Source of the DNA: Nomia melanderi
Lineage: Eukaryota > Arthropoda > Insecta > Hymenoptera > Halictidae
Length of the DNA: 64,000 nucleotides
Reading direction: 5' to 3'
NCBI RefSeq assembly: GCF_051020985.1
Contig: NC_135009.1
Span: 11,292,606-11,356,605 of the forward strand
The position numbers were made by a program, and so were the translations under genes. The notes beneath the pieces are model-generated. The model was not told the DNA's origin and ran no database searches. It was given only the letters and a program-made list of their open reading frames with translations. Positions 1 to 12,419 of this stretch are shown piece by piece; positions within the stretch are counted from its first letter, which is position 1; every line of letters starts with the position of its first letter.

Positions 1-2375
1 GAACCGCCCTCGTGCGAGCGTTTCCGCATTGCCCGCGAGCCGTTCGAACGCGGAAAAACTCTCGGTCGGAACACGGCCGCGGACCAGCTCGCCGGAGTAA
101 TGATCCTGGTTAACGGTACCGCAAATTGGTGTAGTAAAGGGTCCGTAAAGTCCTTTATGGAAATGTCCATTGCAATATTGTTGCCGCGGTGCCGCACCTG
201 GCGCGCTGAAAATTGACGCGGTTCATTCGTTTCGGTCATTAGAGCTCGTCAGTTTCGCGAGTGGCCGTCGCGTTCCATAGGACGATGACGGAAGCCTCTC
301 GCCTCGATCCTGGATGAGTTTCGATGCGTCGCGGCTTCCCGTCATGCTTCGCAGGATCCCCATCGGTTTTTCTTTTATAAAGGAAACTCGGGGAAACGTG
401 ATTTATCGTCTAGCCGGTGAGCCGTTCCATGGAGGAAAGATGGGATTTCTAAACTTTCGTGCAGCCGGTGCGTGGGATTTCGGAGAACAGAAGCCGATCG
501 AGAGAGCAGTTCGGGCATGAGAAGAATTGAGGAGGCGGCCGGGATGGTATCCGGACGCGTCTCCTAATTCGGACCGAAGATCGAGGGACATCTTTCGCGG
601 CGCATCAGTGCAACGTCCTGCAGAAGATTCCTGCTGCCGGTACCTTACGCCAGGTTCCTTTGGACTGACTCACGTACCGGTCGCCCGAGCCCTCTCCTCC
701 TTGCCCGCCGCCGCGCGTTCCCACTTTGTTCCACGAACACGCGGAGAACTCGCTTTTCGGAAGCAAAAACGAACGTGGGCGAACCTTTCGAAGGACATTC
801 TCACAGATTCAGTTCTTCCATCGGGGATCGCTGAGATCCACATTTCTCTCCTTCTCTTTCTAACCCGTTTCGCCTCCTTCTGTTCGTTCCCCTTGTCTCT
901 ATCTTCCTCTCGCCCTCTCCTTATTCTCCTTACTGGCTATTCAGTCTCGCTGCCTCGACGTTCCTTCCCTCGCGTATTCGATGTTCACGCCGTGGATCCA
1001 CTCCACGTGCGCGGCGGCTATTAGAATAGCTGCGATCCAGCCAGATGTTGCATTGATCAAACGTCAAACTCTGATTAGGGGAAAACGGATCTTTCCACCA
1101 TCGATCAACAATCGAATGTTTCTCTCGTTCAAAGCCGGATTGCAGTATAGACCAAGGAATCTATGGAACGCTCTCCCAAAAGCGCTGCAATTCGCACTTC
1201 AACGAAGTATTTCGCTTCAACACGCGAAACAGCTTGAACTTTCAACGTCTGCAGCGCAGATCGTCAACGCTAAATTACCGCCACTCGGTCAGATTCACGC
1301 GGAAACAAAGAAACAAAGAATAACGCGGCGTAATCGAGGTTCGCGGAAGCCGGCGTGAAACAAAGAAATTGTCGCCACGTAACGCGGCGTCCGGGCATTA
1401 CCATTACCCGCCGCGCCGTTACGGGAATAGCCTGGCGTCGCGGAAATCTGTTTTCCCTAAAGCGGCCGGGAATGACGTAGCGGCAGATCGGCGATCTCGA
1501 TAGGGCCCGGCCCGATATCGCGGTCGTAGCGAGAATTCAATCCGTGTTACGGCCGTGCGCCGCTGAGAGTGGTAGTTACGGGCACGGAAACACGATTCGC
1601 TCGCGAATAATCGCGTTGCCTGATGCGAGCCGCTGCCCGTACACGCCGAGACGTATGATTTGAAAGTACGCAGCGGGACGAGATCGTGGAAAGGCGTGCG
1701 CAAAAATCATCGATCGCTCTTCTTGCCGGTGATACTCGCTAGGATTCTACGTGTACGTTATTAGAGCGCGGATTTTTACGCGTCCGCAATCTTCGCGAGC
1801 GATTGCGTCAAGCGCATTTGCATGAGGATCAGTTTCGATCGAATGATTTCACGAGGAAAATTGAAAGACGTGTAAACAGCCGATGCGAATAACAGACCTC
1901 CGACACGGTGACGGCCGTTTTCGCCTGAGCAAATGTTTACCCGGCTCAACAGGCGAAGCGAGGTTGCACGGTTTCCGAGAAACCAGCCGCGCAGATTTCG
2001 CGTGTACTTTATCGCTCGTTTCTCCGAATACCAGTTACGCGGCGAGCGGAGACAGGTGAGCGCGCGCAGGTGAGCGTTTTAGGTGACACTTTCGTGCGAA
2101 GGTCAGCTAGGCGACCTTACCGAGGTCGCGCGTGGAGAATTCGGTATGCGACTCGTCCCGCAAGATACTTCGCGGGGCGTGTTGCATCTCTTCCACGCGC
2201 GCGTGTGGAGGATTCCCGATCCTGACGCGTGCGTTGTACGAAACGCGTTCCTAGCTAATTGATCGAGGTTAACGACTTGGCCTGTGGGGCTGGGGAATAG
2301 TAAATCTACAAGTTACGCGTAGAAGATGCGGTGGAAAAATCTGGAGACTAACAACTCGGAATTTTAAATTGGAAG

Positions 2376-2552
2376 TATTCAAAGCTTGAATCAACTAAAG
2401 TTCAAACTTCCTAAAGTTTAAACTATCTAAAGATTTATTTATCGAAGATTCAAGCTATCCAAGCTTGAAGCTCTCCGAAGCTCGAACTATCCAAAGATCA
2501 AAACCTCCAAAGCTTAAACCATCAAAAACCATAAACTACCTAATAAAACTCC
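2376..2552. repeat. 16-bp tandem repeat (minisatellite), about 11 units
   Basis: Nine consecutive units of exactly 16 bp run from 2376 to 2519, followed by one 17-bp and one 16-bp degenerate unit. A rough consensus is TATCCAAAGCTTAAAC. Units drift at several positions but keep the A-rich core (CCAAAGCTT or CTAAAG) and the AAAC or GAAC end. The array is AT-rich and sits in a GC-rich neighbourhood. Because 16 is not a multiple of 3 and stops occur, it is not a coding repeat. Divergence between units suggests an old array that is no longer homogenised. Confidence 0.85.
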
Positions 2553-5017
2553 AGACACAGCGTTGAAGCTGGTCATGCAAGAGTACTACCAAGTTCATCA
2601 TCGTTCCGTAATATGCACTCGAAACATTCTCCCAAGATCAACTCGCGATAATCCTGCCTTCCAACCGTCAGCTATCTGAAATCCACGGATTTTCTCGACC
2701 CGAGTGTCTCGGCAACCGCGCTCGCGGCCCACTTTCAGCGACCTTAAACCAACTAAAAGCCCGTTTAAAGGCTGCACGAATTTTTCTGACCCACTGCGCG
2801 CTGTCTCATAGTAGCGAGCGAGCGGTCGTGCTCGCGTCGAGCCGCAGCTCGACCGGCCACCTTGGCCGTCGGCTAGCTTTCCATCGGTGAAAGCTCTCTC
2901 GGCTCCGTGAAACGCTGAACGACGAACGAACCGCCGCGCCGCGCGCAACGTATACACACCCGTCCCGGCAAGAATCGCGGGACCGGTTCGAGACCTTCCT
3001 CTCCTGTACGCGCGCCTGACGTTCGGACGTCACGATGAAAAATTAGCGGAAGTTCGCGCAGGCATCGGTCGCCCGTCGATCCGGCGATTCCCGCTCGTTT
3101 ATTTCCGCCGGCGAACAGCCGCGGGACGTTAGACACGGACGAATCCGACGTGTCCACGCTTCCTTTTCCAACGGGCTCCTCTCGTCCGTACCCTTTCCCC
3201 GCTGCTTTTTGCCCCGTCCCTCCCTCCTTTCGTTTCCCGAACGTAATTTATGCGCGGTATTAAATTTATACGCAATCTGAATTGCAAAGCGCGCAACAAG
3301 TGACTCGTGCCGCGACGCGCCGCGCGCCGCGATGTCCTGGAAAAGTCGTAAACCAAGGGGAAGGCTCATTTTACAACGCACCCGTACGCGTCCCGGCCGT
3401 ATCCCCGATCGTCGATAGGAGAAACTCGAGGGAAATCTCATTAAGCGGAATGTCCGCGAACGATAACGTCGTCGTTAATAGCTCATCGACGATAATTAAC
3501 GGCCCGGATCGGCGGCCGAGCTCTTTTTCCTGCGTCGGAACAATGGCTGCGCGTCGCTTTCCCGTTGCCGTTTGCTCGCCATCGATGCTCCGCGTGGAAA
3601 GACTTTCACGCTCGTCGCGATTTCGACGCGACGACACGACGAGATCAGCGAGACGATGCGCGAAAGGGGGGAGTTGTTGCTTCGAGCCCTTCGCGACGCT
3701 TTGTCGTGCAACCTGAGGCTGTTGTGAACGTGATACCATGGCTGTTAGACTTTGCCAGGACAACGAAACGTTAACGAGGACCGTATTTCTTCGCCCTGTC
3801 GACTCGTTTACATCGTGTACTCGATCCACTGATCTGCTCGCGGTGTTCCACGATGTTTATAGGCGGATAGAATCATTTCTCTATTTCTGGGAAGCTGTGC
3901 GAGCAGGATCGAACGGAAAGCGAACTTTCACGAAATACTTTGGTGGAAGTATTAGGAAACTTGGCGAGCGATATATAACAGTGCTGATAAGAGACCACAG
4001 CATTTGATTCCGTTCCTACATCCTGGCACGAAAGTTTGAATAATACGAAGAACGCAAACTGAAATTCGTCAGAAAGTTCATGTAACCTACTATGGAAGTG
4101 ACAACTGAAATAAAAACGAAGCAACGAGAATGCATCTCAAGGTTGGTTTCAAAATACGTCGTAGGTAATGAAGTTTGATACCACCCAGTAGAAATCGAGT
4201 TCGCTGTTCGTGCATCACGGCACGCGTGAGCAAGCGAGCACGTGTGCAGCCGCGTAATCGTGTTGCATACATGCGTGCGTGAGATTTCCGACATTTTTAA
4301 TAACCATGCGCGCTATCCATCGACAGCATCCGAAAGAATCGCGGTAACGGAGTCGGTTCGGTACCGCTAGGAACAGTCGATGCCGATCTGGGAAACCCGC
4401 GACGCGGTCACGGGGAAATCATGATCCAAGAGCGGCGCGCGTGCGCGAGCGGCCACGCGTTCGCCATTATGAATCAAAGACAAATAACCTTCCCCACCCT
4501 TCAACCTCCTCGTCGGCGACTAAAACTGCGAGGCGATACCGTAACGACTTCCTGGTTGCCACGCTAGACCGCTACTAATTTCTCATTTGTTCTCCATTAC
4601 GGTAATATGTGGGTACTCCAGGGTCAACGAGACACCGAGGCAATACGCCCGAGAGATCTCGCAGCGGCCGACGCGACGACGGTCGCTGAATCTTTCGCGG
4701 GTTTCATTAAAACGAGAAGTTGCCTCGTTTCGCTTTGTTTCGCGGAGTTTCGTATCCTCACGTTGAACCGCTCGGATTAATGAACTGGTTTCTGAGGACG
4801 CGTGTTCACGCACGACCTCGGGTAAATAGGTCGCGGAGAGCGCGGTATAGATACCTACGTGATTGGCGGAGAAACTTGACTAGAAAAACTGGCGTCTCGC
4901 ATTGGCGAGAGAGCAATAGCTTCGCCGGTTTTTCATCCAGTTGGTTTCTCTATTTGATTGAATCGAACACCTGCGGTTCTAGATTTAGCCGCGTGCAACT
5001 TCAACTTCTTCGAGAAT

Positions 5018-5497
5018 ATGAACGTTCGGTCGGCAGCAATTGCGCAGGGTTTAGGAGCTGCGCGTAGGTTTGATCAATTTGCAATAGAAGCTTTTGTGAC
5101 GTGGTTATTTAATACTAGTACTACCAGGCAATCGAATCGCCTAGTAGTCAGTAAAAAGTTCCCGAGAACAACCTGTGTACCTTATACAAATTGTGAAAGT
5201 ACACCGATAGGTAACTGTTTTAATGTCAGATACGACGAAAACCTAAATATTTCGCAGTTCCACTACTATAAACCGAGTAATGTGATACAACAAATATATG
5301 TTCCTATTTATAAAACTCAAGGCGACCTCGATTTTGCCATGGAACAAACTGTTTTCGACATTTTTTTACTGGTACCTATAGCACAGTCCATACCCAGTAG
5401 CTCTTGTCTTAAACTTTCTTCTGTCAGATGGCTGGAAACGAGTGAAAAATCGTGCGTCGCGTTAAAGGTAACACCGTGTATATACGACAATTTATAA
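5018..5497 (+). CDS. Unrecognised 159-codon open frame (weak candidate)
   Basis: ATG-started frame ending in TAA at 5495-5497, in a moderately AT-rich stretch where an open frame of this length is less expected than in the GC-rich blocks. The peptide begins MNVRSAAIAQGLGAARRF and has four scattered Cys near the middle (TTCVPYTNCES, GNCF) and several Tyr-rich pieces (QFHYYKPSN). It has no signal peptide, no clear membrane span and no family I recognise. No polyadenylation signal, promoter or splice site was assigned. It may well be chance. Confidence 0.12.
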   Translation: MNVRSAAIAQGLGAARRFDQFAIEAFVTWLFNTSTTRQSNRLVVSKKFPRTTCVPYTNCESTPIGNCFNVRYDENLNISQFHYYKPSNVIQQIYVPIYKTQGDLDFAMEQTVFDIFLLVPIAQSIPSSSCLKLSSVRWLETSEKSCVALKVTPCIYDNL

Positions 5498-5821
5498 TAT
5501 AGAAAGCTTTGACGTATCGCTACGTGATCCATGAAAATGTTCGATAAGAGTTCGTCGTATCACTAGCCGTAATGTACTCATTGCTAATGGATTAATATCT
5601 GCACGTGACATCGAAGCGTCGAACAACCAGATAAGAGCGGGCGGACACGTTCGAAAGACGCTCGGTATCGATCGCGATTCAGTCCCGGCGATTTCCTCTC
5701 GCCGTCGTTTCGATCGGGCGAACCCGACGTCGGCTTTTGTAGGACACGCATTGGGTGGTCAAGCGCGAAGCGTGCACGACCGATCGAAAAAGCCGGCGAG
5801 ATTTCACTGGGAACGACGACG

Positions 5822-5849
5822 CTCTCTCTTTCTCTCTCTCTATCTCTCC
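5822..5849. repeat. CT-rich simple repeat
   Basis: CTCTCTCTTTCTCTCTCTCT followed by ATCTCTCC; imperfect CT run. Confidence 0.85.
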
Positions 5850-8800
5850 CCTTCCGCGTGTGCACCTCGAGGCCTGTCCTCGATGCCCATCTACCGCACA
5901 ATTTCGTTGTTCCCGCTGTTATTACATTAATAACAATCCGGTCGGACGAATAATTGGATCGGCGAAAAAACGAGTCGTTCATCCCGTGGCTCGTCCTCTC
6001 TGTTTTCCCTTTTACTCGTCGCGAGGCCTCTTCCCCGCGAATCCGACGACGCTCAAATTACAGTGCTCCGTTCCCGCCTCGCCTCCTTCCGTCTCGTTTA
6101 ATTCGACTCCTCGCCAGCTGCTCCGAATTTCCGACTTTCGATCATCGAGAAAGTAATCGCGTGCCGTGCAATCGCTGCACCGCGACGCTCGGCCCTCGGA
6201 TTCCATCTTTCGACGCGGACACGATGATTAACCCTTTAACCACGACATCGGCTGACGGTTTGGTATCGTTCCCAGGAATCGAAATACTCTTAGTATTATT
6301 TAATTCTCAGTTTTTTCCTGTTTTCTAGAGTGAAAGATGGTCTCATGGAGAACGAACAGAAATAGAATTTTAAAGTACTGCGAAACAAACCGTGCGCAAT
6401 GGTTACACTCGAAGCAAGTTACAAAGAAGATGAACGCGTAACGATCAGAACAGCGGAATACTCAAGAACATCGACCTCCCAAGAATCACAGAGCGATCCT
6501 CTTGCGAGAGGGAAGAAACGATGAAAGCGTCGCGTGTTACGAAACCTTCGAAGAAACGTAACCGAGAGACGCGAATCGCGGAACAGCGATAATGGCCTCG
6601 AGACGTCTCCGAAATTTCTGCGCCGCGCACTTCCGGCGCCTGGTTTCTCGGTAACGAACGGACGTGGAGAAAGAAACGGGAAATGGAGAGCCCGAGCGTG
6701 GTCGTCCCTCGCAGAATGCGTTTTCGTAAGGGGGAAAGGAGAAAGAGGAGAAAAAGAGTGGAAAAAGGAGAAGAAAAAAGAAGTTTTGAGGCTGACATGC
6801 TCAACTGAATAAACACACGACGGTTCCGTGGCTTCCGCGAGGCTCTATACGACTATATTTACGTGGCCACGCGCGCAGCGTTTATAGCAGTCGCGTCGTG
6901 AGAACGATTACGCGAGGCGGCTCGTAAACGGCGCGCCGTTGAAACGATCGTCGCGCAGCGGTCGCCCTCCGCGGATCCAGGAAATTGGATCGAGCGTGAA
7001 ATGCGTCCTTATACGCGGCGTCCCGGGTGTCGACCGCCTCCTCCTGCTCCTACAGCTCGTCCCGCGTGCGTGTCCAGGCCGGGCCCGCGGGAGTTTAACA
7101 GATTCCCGGTTATCGCGGCGTCTACCTTCTAAGGTACGCTGCCGAGTTCGCTCGGGGAGATATATGCCCGGCCCGGACAGCCCGACAAAGAGAAAACGCG
7201 TCTGTTGCAGCTCGCCGAGCCGCGGATCGATAAATAAATTCCGGGCGAAATTTTATTGCCGCTCCTCCCGCGTGTGCTCGTTCACGGCGCAACTCGGAAT
7301 CCCGGACGAGCGATTTGTCCGCGGCCAACAGCGCGGCGCGGCGCGCTGCGCCGCTCTCGCGCCGTTCAATGAAGCTATAAAAATCATTGAATCGATTATT
7401 TGTCTTCGTAAATCGTGCCGGGGCCGTTCACGGCGACCGGAAACTGGATTCCATCCAGGGAAAACGCGTCGCGTCGGCTTCATTCCGCGGATTCTGCTTC
7501 TATCTCTCGCCTACTTTTGAATTTCGGGTTGAAGTGACACGCTCGCGATTTCCTATCTGTTCCAGTCGAATTGAGAAGTATCGGATTGAATTTGCTATTT
7601 ATTGCATAGTTATTAACAGATTGTCGTCCTGTATTAGGAAAGAATGGGATTGTAACGTGAATCAATTGAAAAGTGGAGAATAAAGGAGGTGTAGAAAAAT
7701 GAAAATGGCGGTATATAATCAATATATACTAAAGTGTGGCGTAGAAAGGGAGACGGAGAACTTACGGGAAAACAAGTTTTCTTTCATATCGTGTATCTCT
7801 AAAGAATCTCCATACATTTTATCTATATCCTACTAAATTGAAAACTTTCTCCAGGTAATTACTCAAGCACTCATCGTTGGATTATCGAACGATTAGTCGC
7901 TCCTCGAAGGAGTAATCCACAATTATGTTAGATCCCGAGGATTGCGCTATCGACTAATCTCTCTTAATCCCGTCGTTAACGTTCCTTTGACGAACGCCTC
8001 GAGTCCGTTGGAAAGTATCGCTCGAGAGACGAACGGTATTTTTTCGGTCGCCTCTCGTCTGTGTCGGCGGTAACGTGTCTGCGGGGTGCATTATATAAGG
8101 AGACACCGTATGTTGTCCGCCGACTTCCAGCCGTCCCAGCGAGATAATACGGCCGGCCGTTTACCGGCGATCATTCGGTGCAGCGATTATTCGAAGGTGA
8201 GACCCTCCGTGTTGCGCGAACCGCACCGGAAGGTATTCGGCGAAGGCGAGTCCGGCTCGCCAGGCACGTACAGTATGCGCGCTCGTTCGCCGCGTAAAGT
8301 TCAAGGAAAATTACGGTGAATTAAGGCCTTTTTTCTCGCGTGTCCCCGATCGACGAGGCGTGCGGAAGAACTGCGCGCGGCGACTTTCGCCGGCTGAGCA
8401 CGCTGGATATTCGAGTACGTAGATCATTCTTCTGAAAACCCGAAGATCACAAGACGATATTTCTGCATGCCTCAAAGTCGCTCGATAAAATAGAAGATTC
8501 TTACTCGTCGCACAATCGACCGAACATCATCGAGATCTTGCAAAGTTCCAAGAGTAATAGCCTACGCCACCGAAATAATCATGCACTTGTAATAGGAATA
8601 CGCGTAACGCTCTACGCATTAAGCGAATCGCGCGAACGAAGAATATACTAAAACTTTCTAAAACCGAAAGAAATGTCCGGCTGAGTCTGTTATGTCTTTC
8701 GAACGTCTCCCCTAGGAAAACCAGTTATTAGAATAACACATCAGACTATCCTGAATATTTCGAAACAGATTCTGGAAGATTAGCAGGTTGATTGCCGCAC

Positions 8801-11800
8801 GATTTCATCGAGCAAAATATACGACGTAGAGAAGATGTAATATTCAGTCATTCGATTGAATTGAATTATTATTATTGCACGCTTGTCTAGGCGAATGTCA
8901 CTGCGTTATTTATAGTGTTACAATATGTTTCCGAAACGTCATCGTTTAATCGAGAGTGAACTGCAATTCGATTTCATTAGGATCACTGGTAGCTCCCATG
9001 GCGTTCGACGTGTTAAAGGAAAACGATCTGGCGCAGCAGCGGATCAGCCGTGGTGGTCTCCGTGAAACTTCATTGATCGAGCCGGTCGATGGCGTAACAC
9101 CGAGCGATATCCATCCGAAGAGGCCTGGATACGGTAACACGCGGGTCTCGCCCTCGAATCGCCGCCACGGTGGCAGGAATTCGCTGTTGCAACGGGGATC
9201 GATATCTAGATATTCCCTCTCGCGGATCGGACCGCGAGCCGAGCTGAGTTTAACGCCCTGCATGTAGGCTACTTTGCAGTTCCGCCGTGCACGACGGTGA
9301 AAGTGCACACAGGCGCGACCCTCGGTGTGCGTACACGATCGTGCCTGTGCGCTGTTCCCGTGTGTGTGCCGCGAGCCGATGCGCACGTGAAACGCGGCCG
9401 TCGCTCATTCCGACCACGCGCATCCCTAGGACGCCGTTCTGCGGGTTTCGCTTACAGTGTTCCAGAGGGAATCACTTTTGACCTCTGCGATATAGTGTCA
9501 GACCCGTGGCGATGATTTCTGGTAGAATTTAACAAATGAATATTATTCAATTTGTCTGAATGCAAAGTAAATATTATTCATCTGTTATCAGTTGTTTGTA
9601 ATAAGTTGATAACGAAGTAGTTAGATCGCTCAGAGTTGAGGAAGAAACCAAGGGTTAATCGAGTCGAAGGAAAGCTACAGTGGAACTTCGATTATCCGAT
9701 CTAATTGGATGATTAACGGTCTGGATGAATGGAGATTCTACTAGTAATTTGAAGAAACGAGCTTTTGTGAAGTTGAGGAAAAATACAGTACAACCTTGAT
9801 TAATTTAATCAAGTAACTATGCAGTCCGGATTGAAATGAAGACTCGGGATAAGATTCTCCGAAATGTCCCAAGATGTAAGCCGAGAAATCGGATTATCGA
9901 GTTTATAGATAATCAACAGTGAGTCTTACTCGACGAGTCAATCTTAATAATCATGATAATGACATATTAGCTGTACCGATGATGGAAAGCTTCGAACCCG
10001 AAGAAAATATCTTGTACAACTGCGTCGAAGGTTCAAAGTCCTTAAGGTCCCGATCCACGGATCGTTGGATAGATCACGCCTCGGAGAGAAAGAGAGAGGA
10101 AGATCAAACAGCGTGTTTTCTCGATAATTCAGCGCGTGCCTCGAGTTACGAGCAGCCCGATGTTTTATTCATGAGGTCCGTGGCGTCTTTTGTAATTACG
10201 CCAGCATGCACCGCATAGGTGTCTCGATTTTCGATTGGAAATGCGGCTCGGTCGGGGTCGTGCCCGACGGTACCTCGTATTTAGCGCTGGATACGCGACA
10301 AATTACCCGTTTCGATCGTATAATTGCCCATAATTGAACCGCGGATCATCGCGCGTCCACGTACACCAGAGCTTAGTTGTAAATTTTCAAACACACCTAA
10401 TTACAACTATTCGAACCGGAAAAAACCGCACGCCGTCGGTCTGGCGGCGTTCCAGCAGAAAAGCGGCGAGGCGAGCGTTCATCGCCTACGTGAAATAGAA
10501 ATCATCGGCGGATCCATTAAAGAGATTTGTTCCGAAGATGACTGACAACGAGTCACGAAACCGTCGGCGAGTAGAAAATCTCCCGAGCAATTGAAACGCG
10601 TGTCCCGAGGCGAGGTGCGCGTAAGTATGTACGCTTGTACAAACGTTTCCCATGGACGGAGGTGTTTTCCAGCCGATATCCGGGCGAACCGGCGTTCAGC
10701 CACTCGCGGCGGCCGATCGTATCCACCTTTCGAACCCGTCCTCTCTCGATAATAAGTAACTTTCATTTCCTCCCCCGACGGCGGTCCTCCGGCGGGAGCA
10801 ACACGTGTCCGCCTATAACTTGCCTCATAAACGGCAAACAGGTACAGCGCGCGACGTTAATGACCGGAGCCTGTTTCCACTCGATAATTCTACCCTAATG
10901 AAACGCTCATTTTTATTGAACGGAACCGAACCGCGAGAGGGGCGAGATCGAGACGGAGAGAGGAAGGCGGAGAGAGAAAGAGAGAGAAAGGGAAGACGTA
11001 CAGGGACCGTCCGCCGGCTCGAGCCACCGGTGATCGGAATAAAATGCGGCGATCGGCATTTTATTGCGATAGAGATTTATTGTTTGCCGGAAGAGTCGAT
11101 CGGACGGAGAATACCTATCAAACTCTCTCTCTGCCCGGCTGCCTCTCTCGACTGGATAGGAAATGGGATTCTGCTTTGAGTTCGCGAGGAGCCACATCAC
11201 TGTTGCTCCCACCGAATCTTTTCGAATCGGTGAAAAGGAAGACGGCTCTTCGCGAATGAACCTGCGGAGGTACAGGCTACCACCTACTGAACACCGAAGC
11301 AACGTCAACGAGTTTTATAGCATTGCATGCAGTTGAATCGTGGATGCCACTTATCTTTAACAGCATAGCACCGACGCTCGTTTGTATCATTTCGTTGTCA
11401 GTGAAATCCTCGACAGCATTGTTTTGACCATTAGATGATTGCGCGTTGTTCGTCAAAGACGAATGGAGAGCAATATCTCGCTAATTAATATCTCAATGTA
11501 CACGTTTACTCCCTTCCATTATTTCCTTTGAGAAGCATCGCGGATATCAAAGCTAATTCTCTAATACAAAATATCGTTACTCCTCATGCTAATAGCTAAA
11601 CACCTACTGACACGGTGCCGATGTCACACAGACATCAACACACCGAGCGGCCAGTAAATCATACTAACTCCAGGCCAACCGAGCGTTCATCCAATGACAT
11701 TAACTAGGCGACACCTTTAACGCAGTAGGTAAGTACATACGAATCCACTGGCATCGATCATCGATCCACGGGTACCCAAGCACGTCGGCTTATTATTCCA

Positions 11801-12399
11801 CGAGGTGCATCAATGCTGCTGCGGCGATTCCCCGCGTTGCAGCGCACGCAACGCATGCGTGACATCCGGTGTCCCTTCCCCCCCCGCCCGGCGCCGAGTA
11901 ACATCTTTGAATTTTACTGAAAGGATCTCGGTCCTCGTACAGCGCATCATCAACGGATTCATTGGAATGCTGTCCGCTGGACGCGCGGCGAACAGAAAAA
12001 TATTCCCCATCGAAAACGTACGCTACTCCCATCGATGATCCGGCGAATCGATTATCGAGGCGCTACCGCTTTCGTAAGGGAATTTCCTCGTTGCGCAACG
12101 GCGCCTCCCAAACTGCCGCATTGTACTCGGCGACTCGTTCCCATCCTCATCCCCGGGTTCCCACGGTATGCGCGGCATCCGGGGTTCCTCGTTCGAGGAG
12201 CGTCCTCGCGTTTCGCCGGCGAAAAATATTGCTCGGCCCGCGTCGCAATTAATACAGGCGTACGAAGCGCCCGAGCGAAGAAGCGCGCGTTGCTGTTCCG
12301 AGAATGATTATCTTAACTTATATTTCCACGAAATTCCGGGGTTGTAACGGGCCACGCCGCGTATATCGGCCTGAGTATTTATATTCAACCGAGCGGGAA

Positions 12400-12419
12400 G
12401 CGAGCGAGCGAGCGAGCGA
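12400..12419. repeat. (GCGA)n tetranucleotide repeat
   Basis: Five GCGA-type units in succession ending in GCGAT. Confidence 0.9.

Noticed and set aside
627..763. Minus-strand exon-like stretch ending at a GTGAGT donor near 669
   Set aside because: The upstream acceptor is poor (gaaaag), the peptide is low-complexity and it does not continue the DH domain.
981..1358. Peptide YRPRNLWNALPKALQ resembling the C-terminal LWNxLP motif seen in some retroelement reverse transcriptases
   Set aside because: Only a few residues match; no upstream reverse transcriptase motif or neighbouring element was seen.
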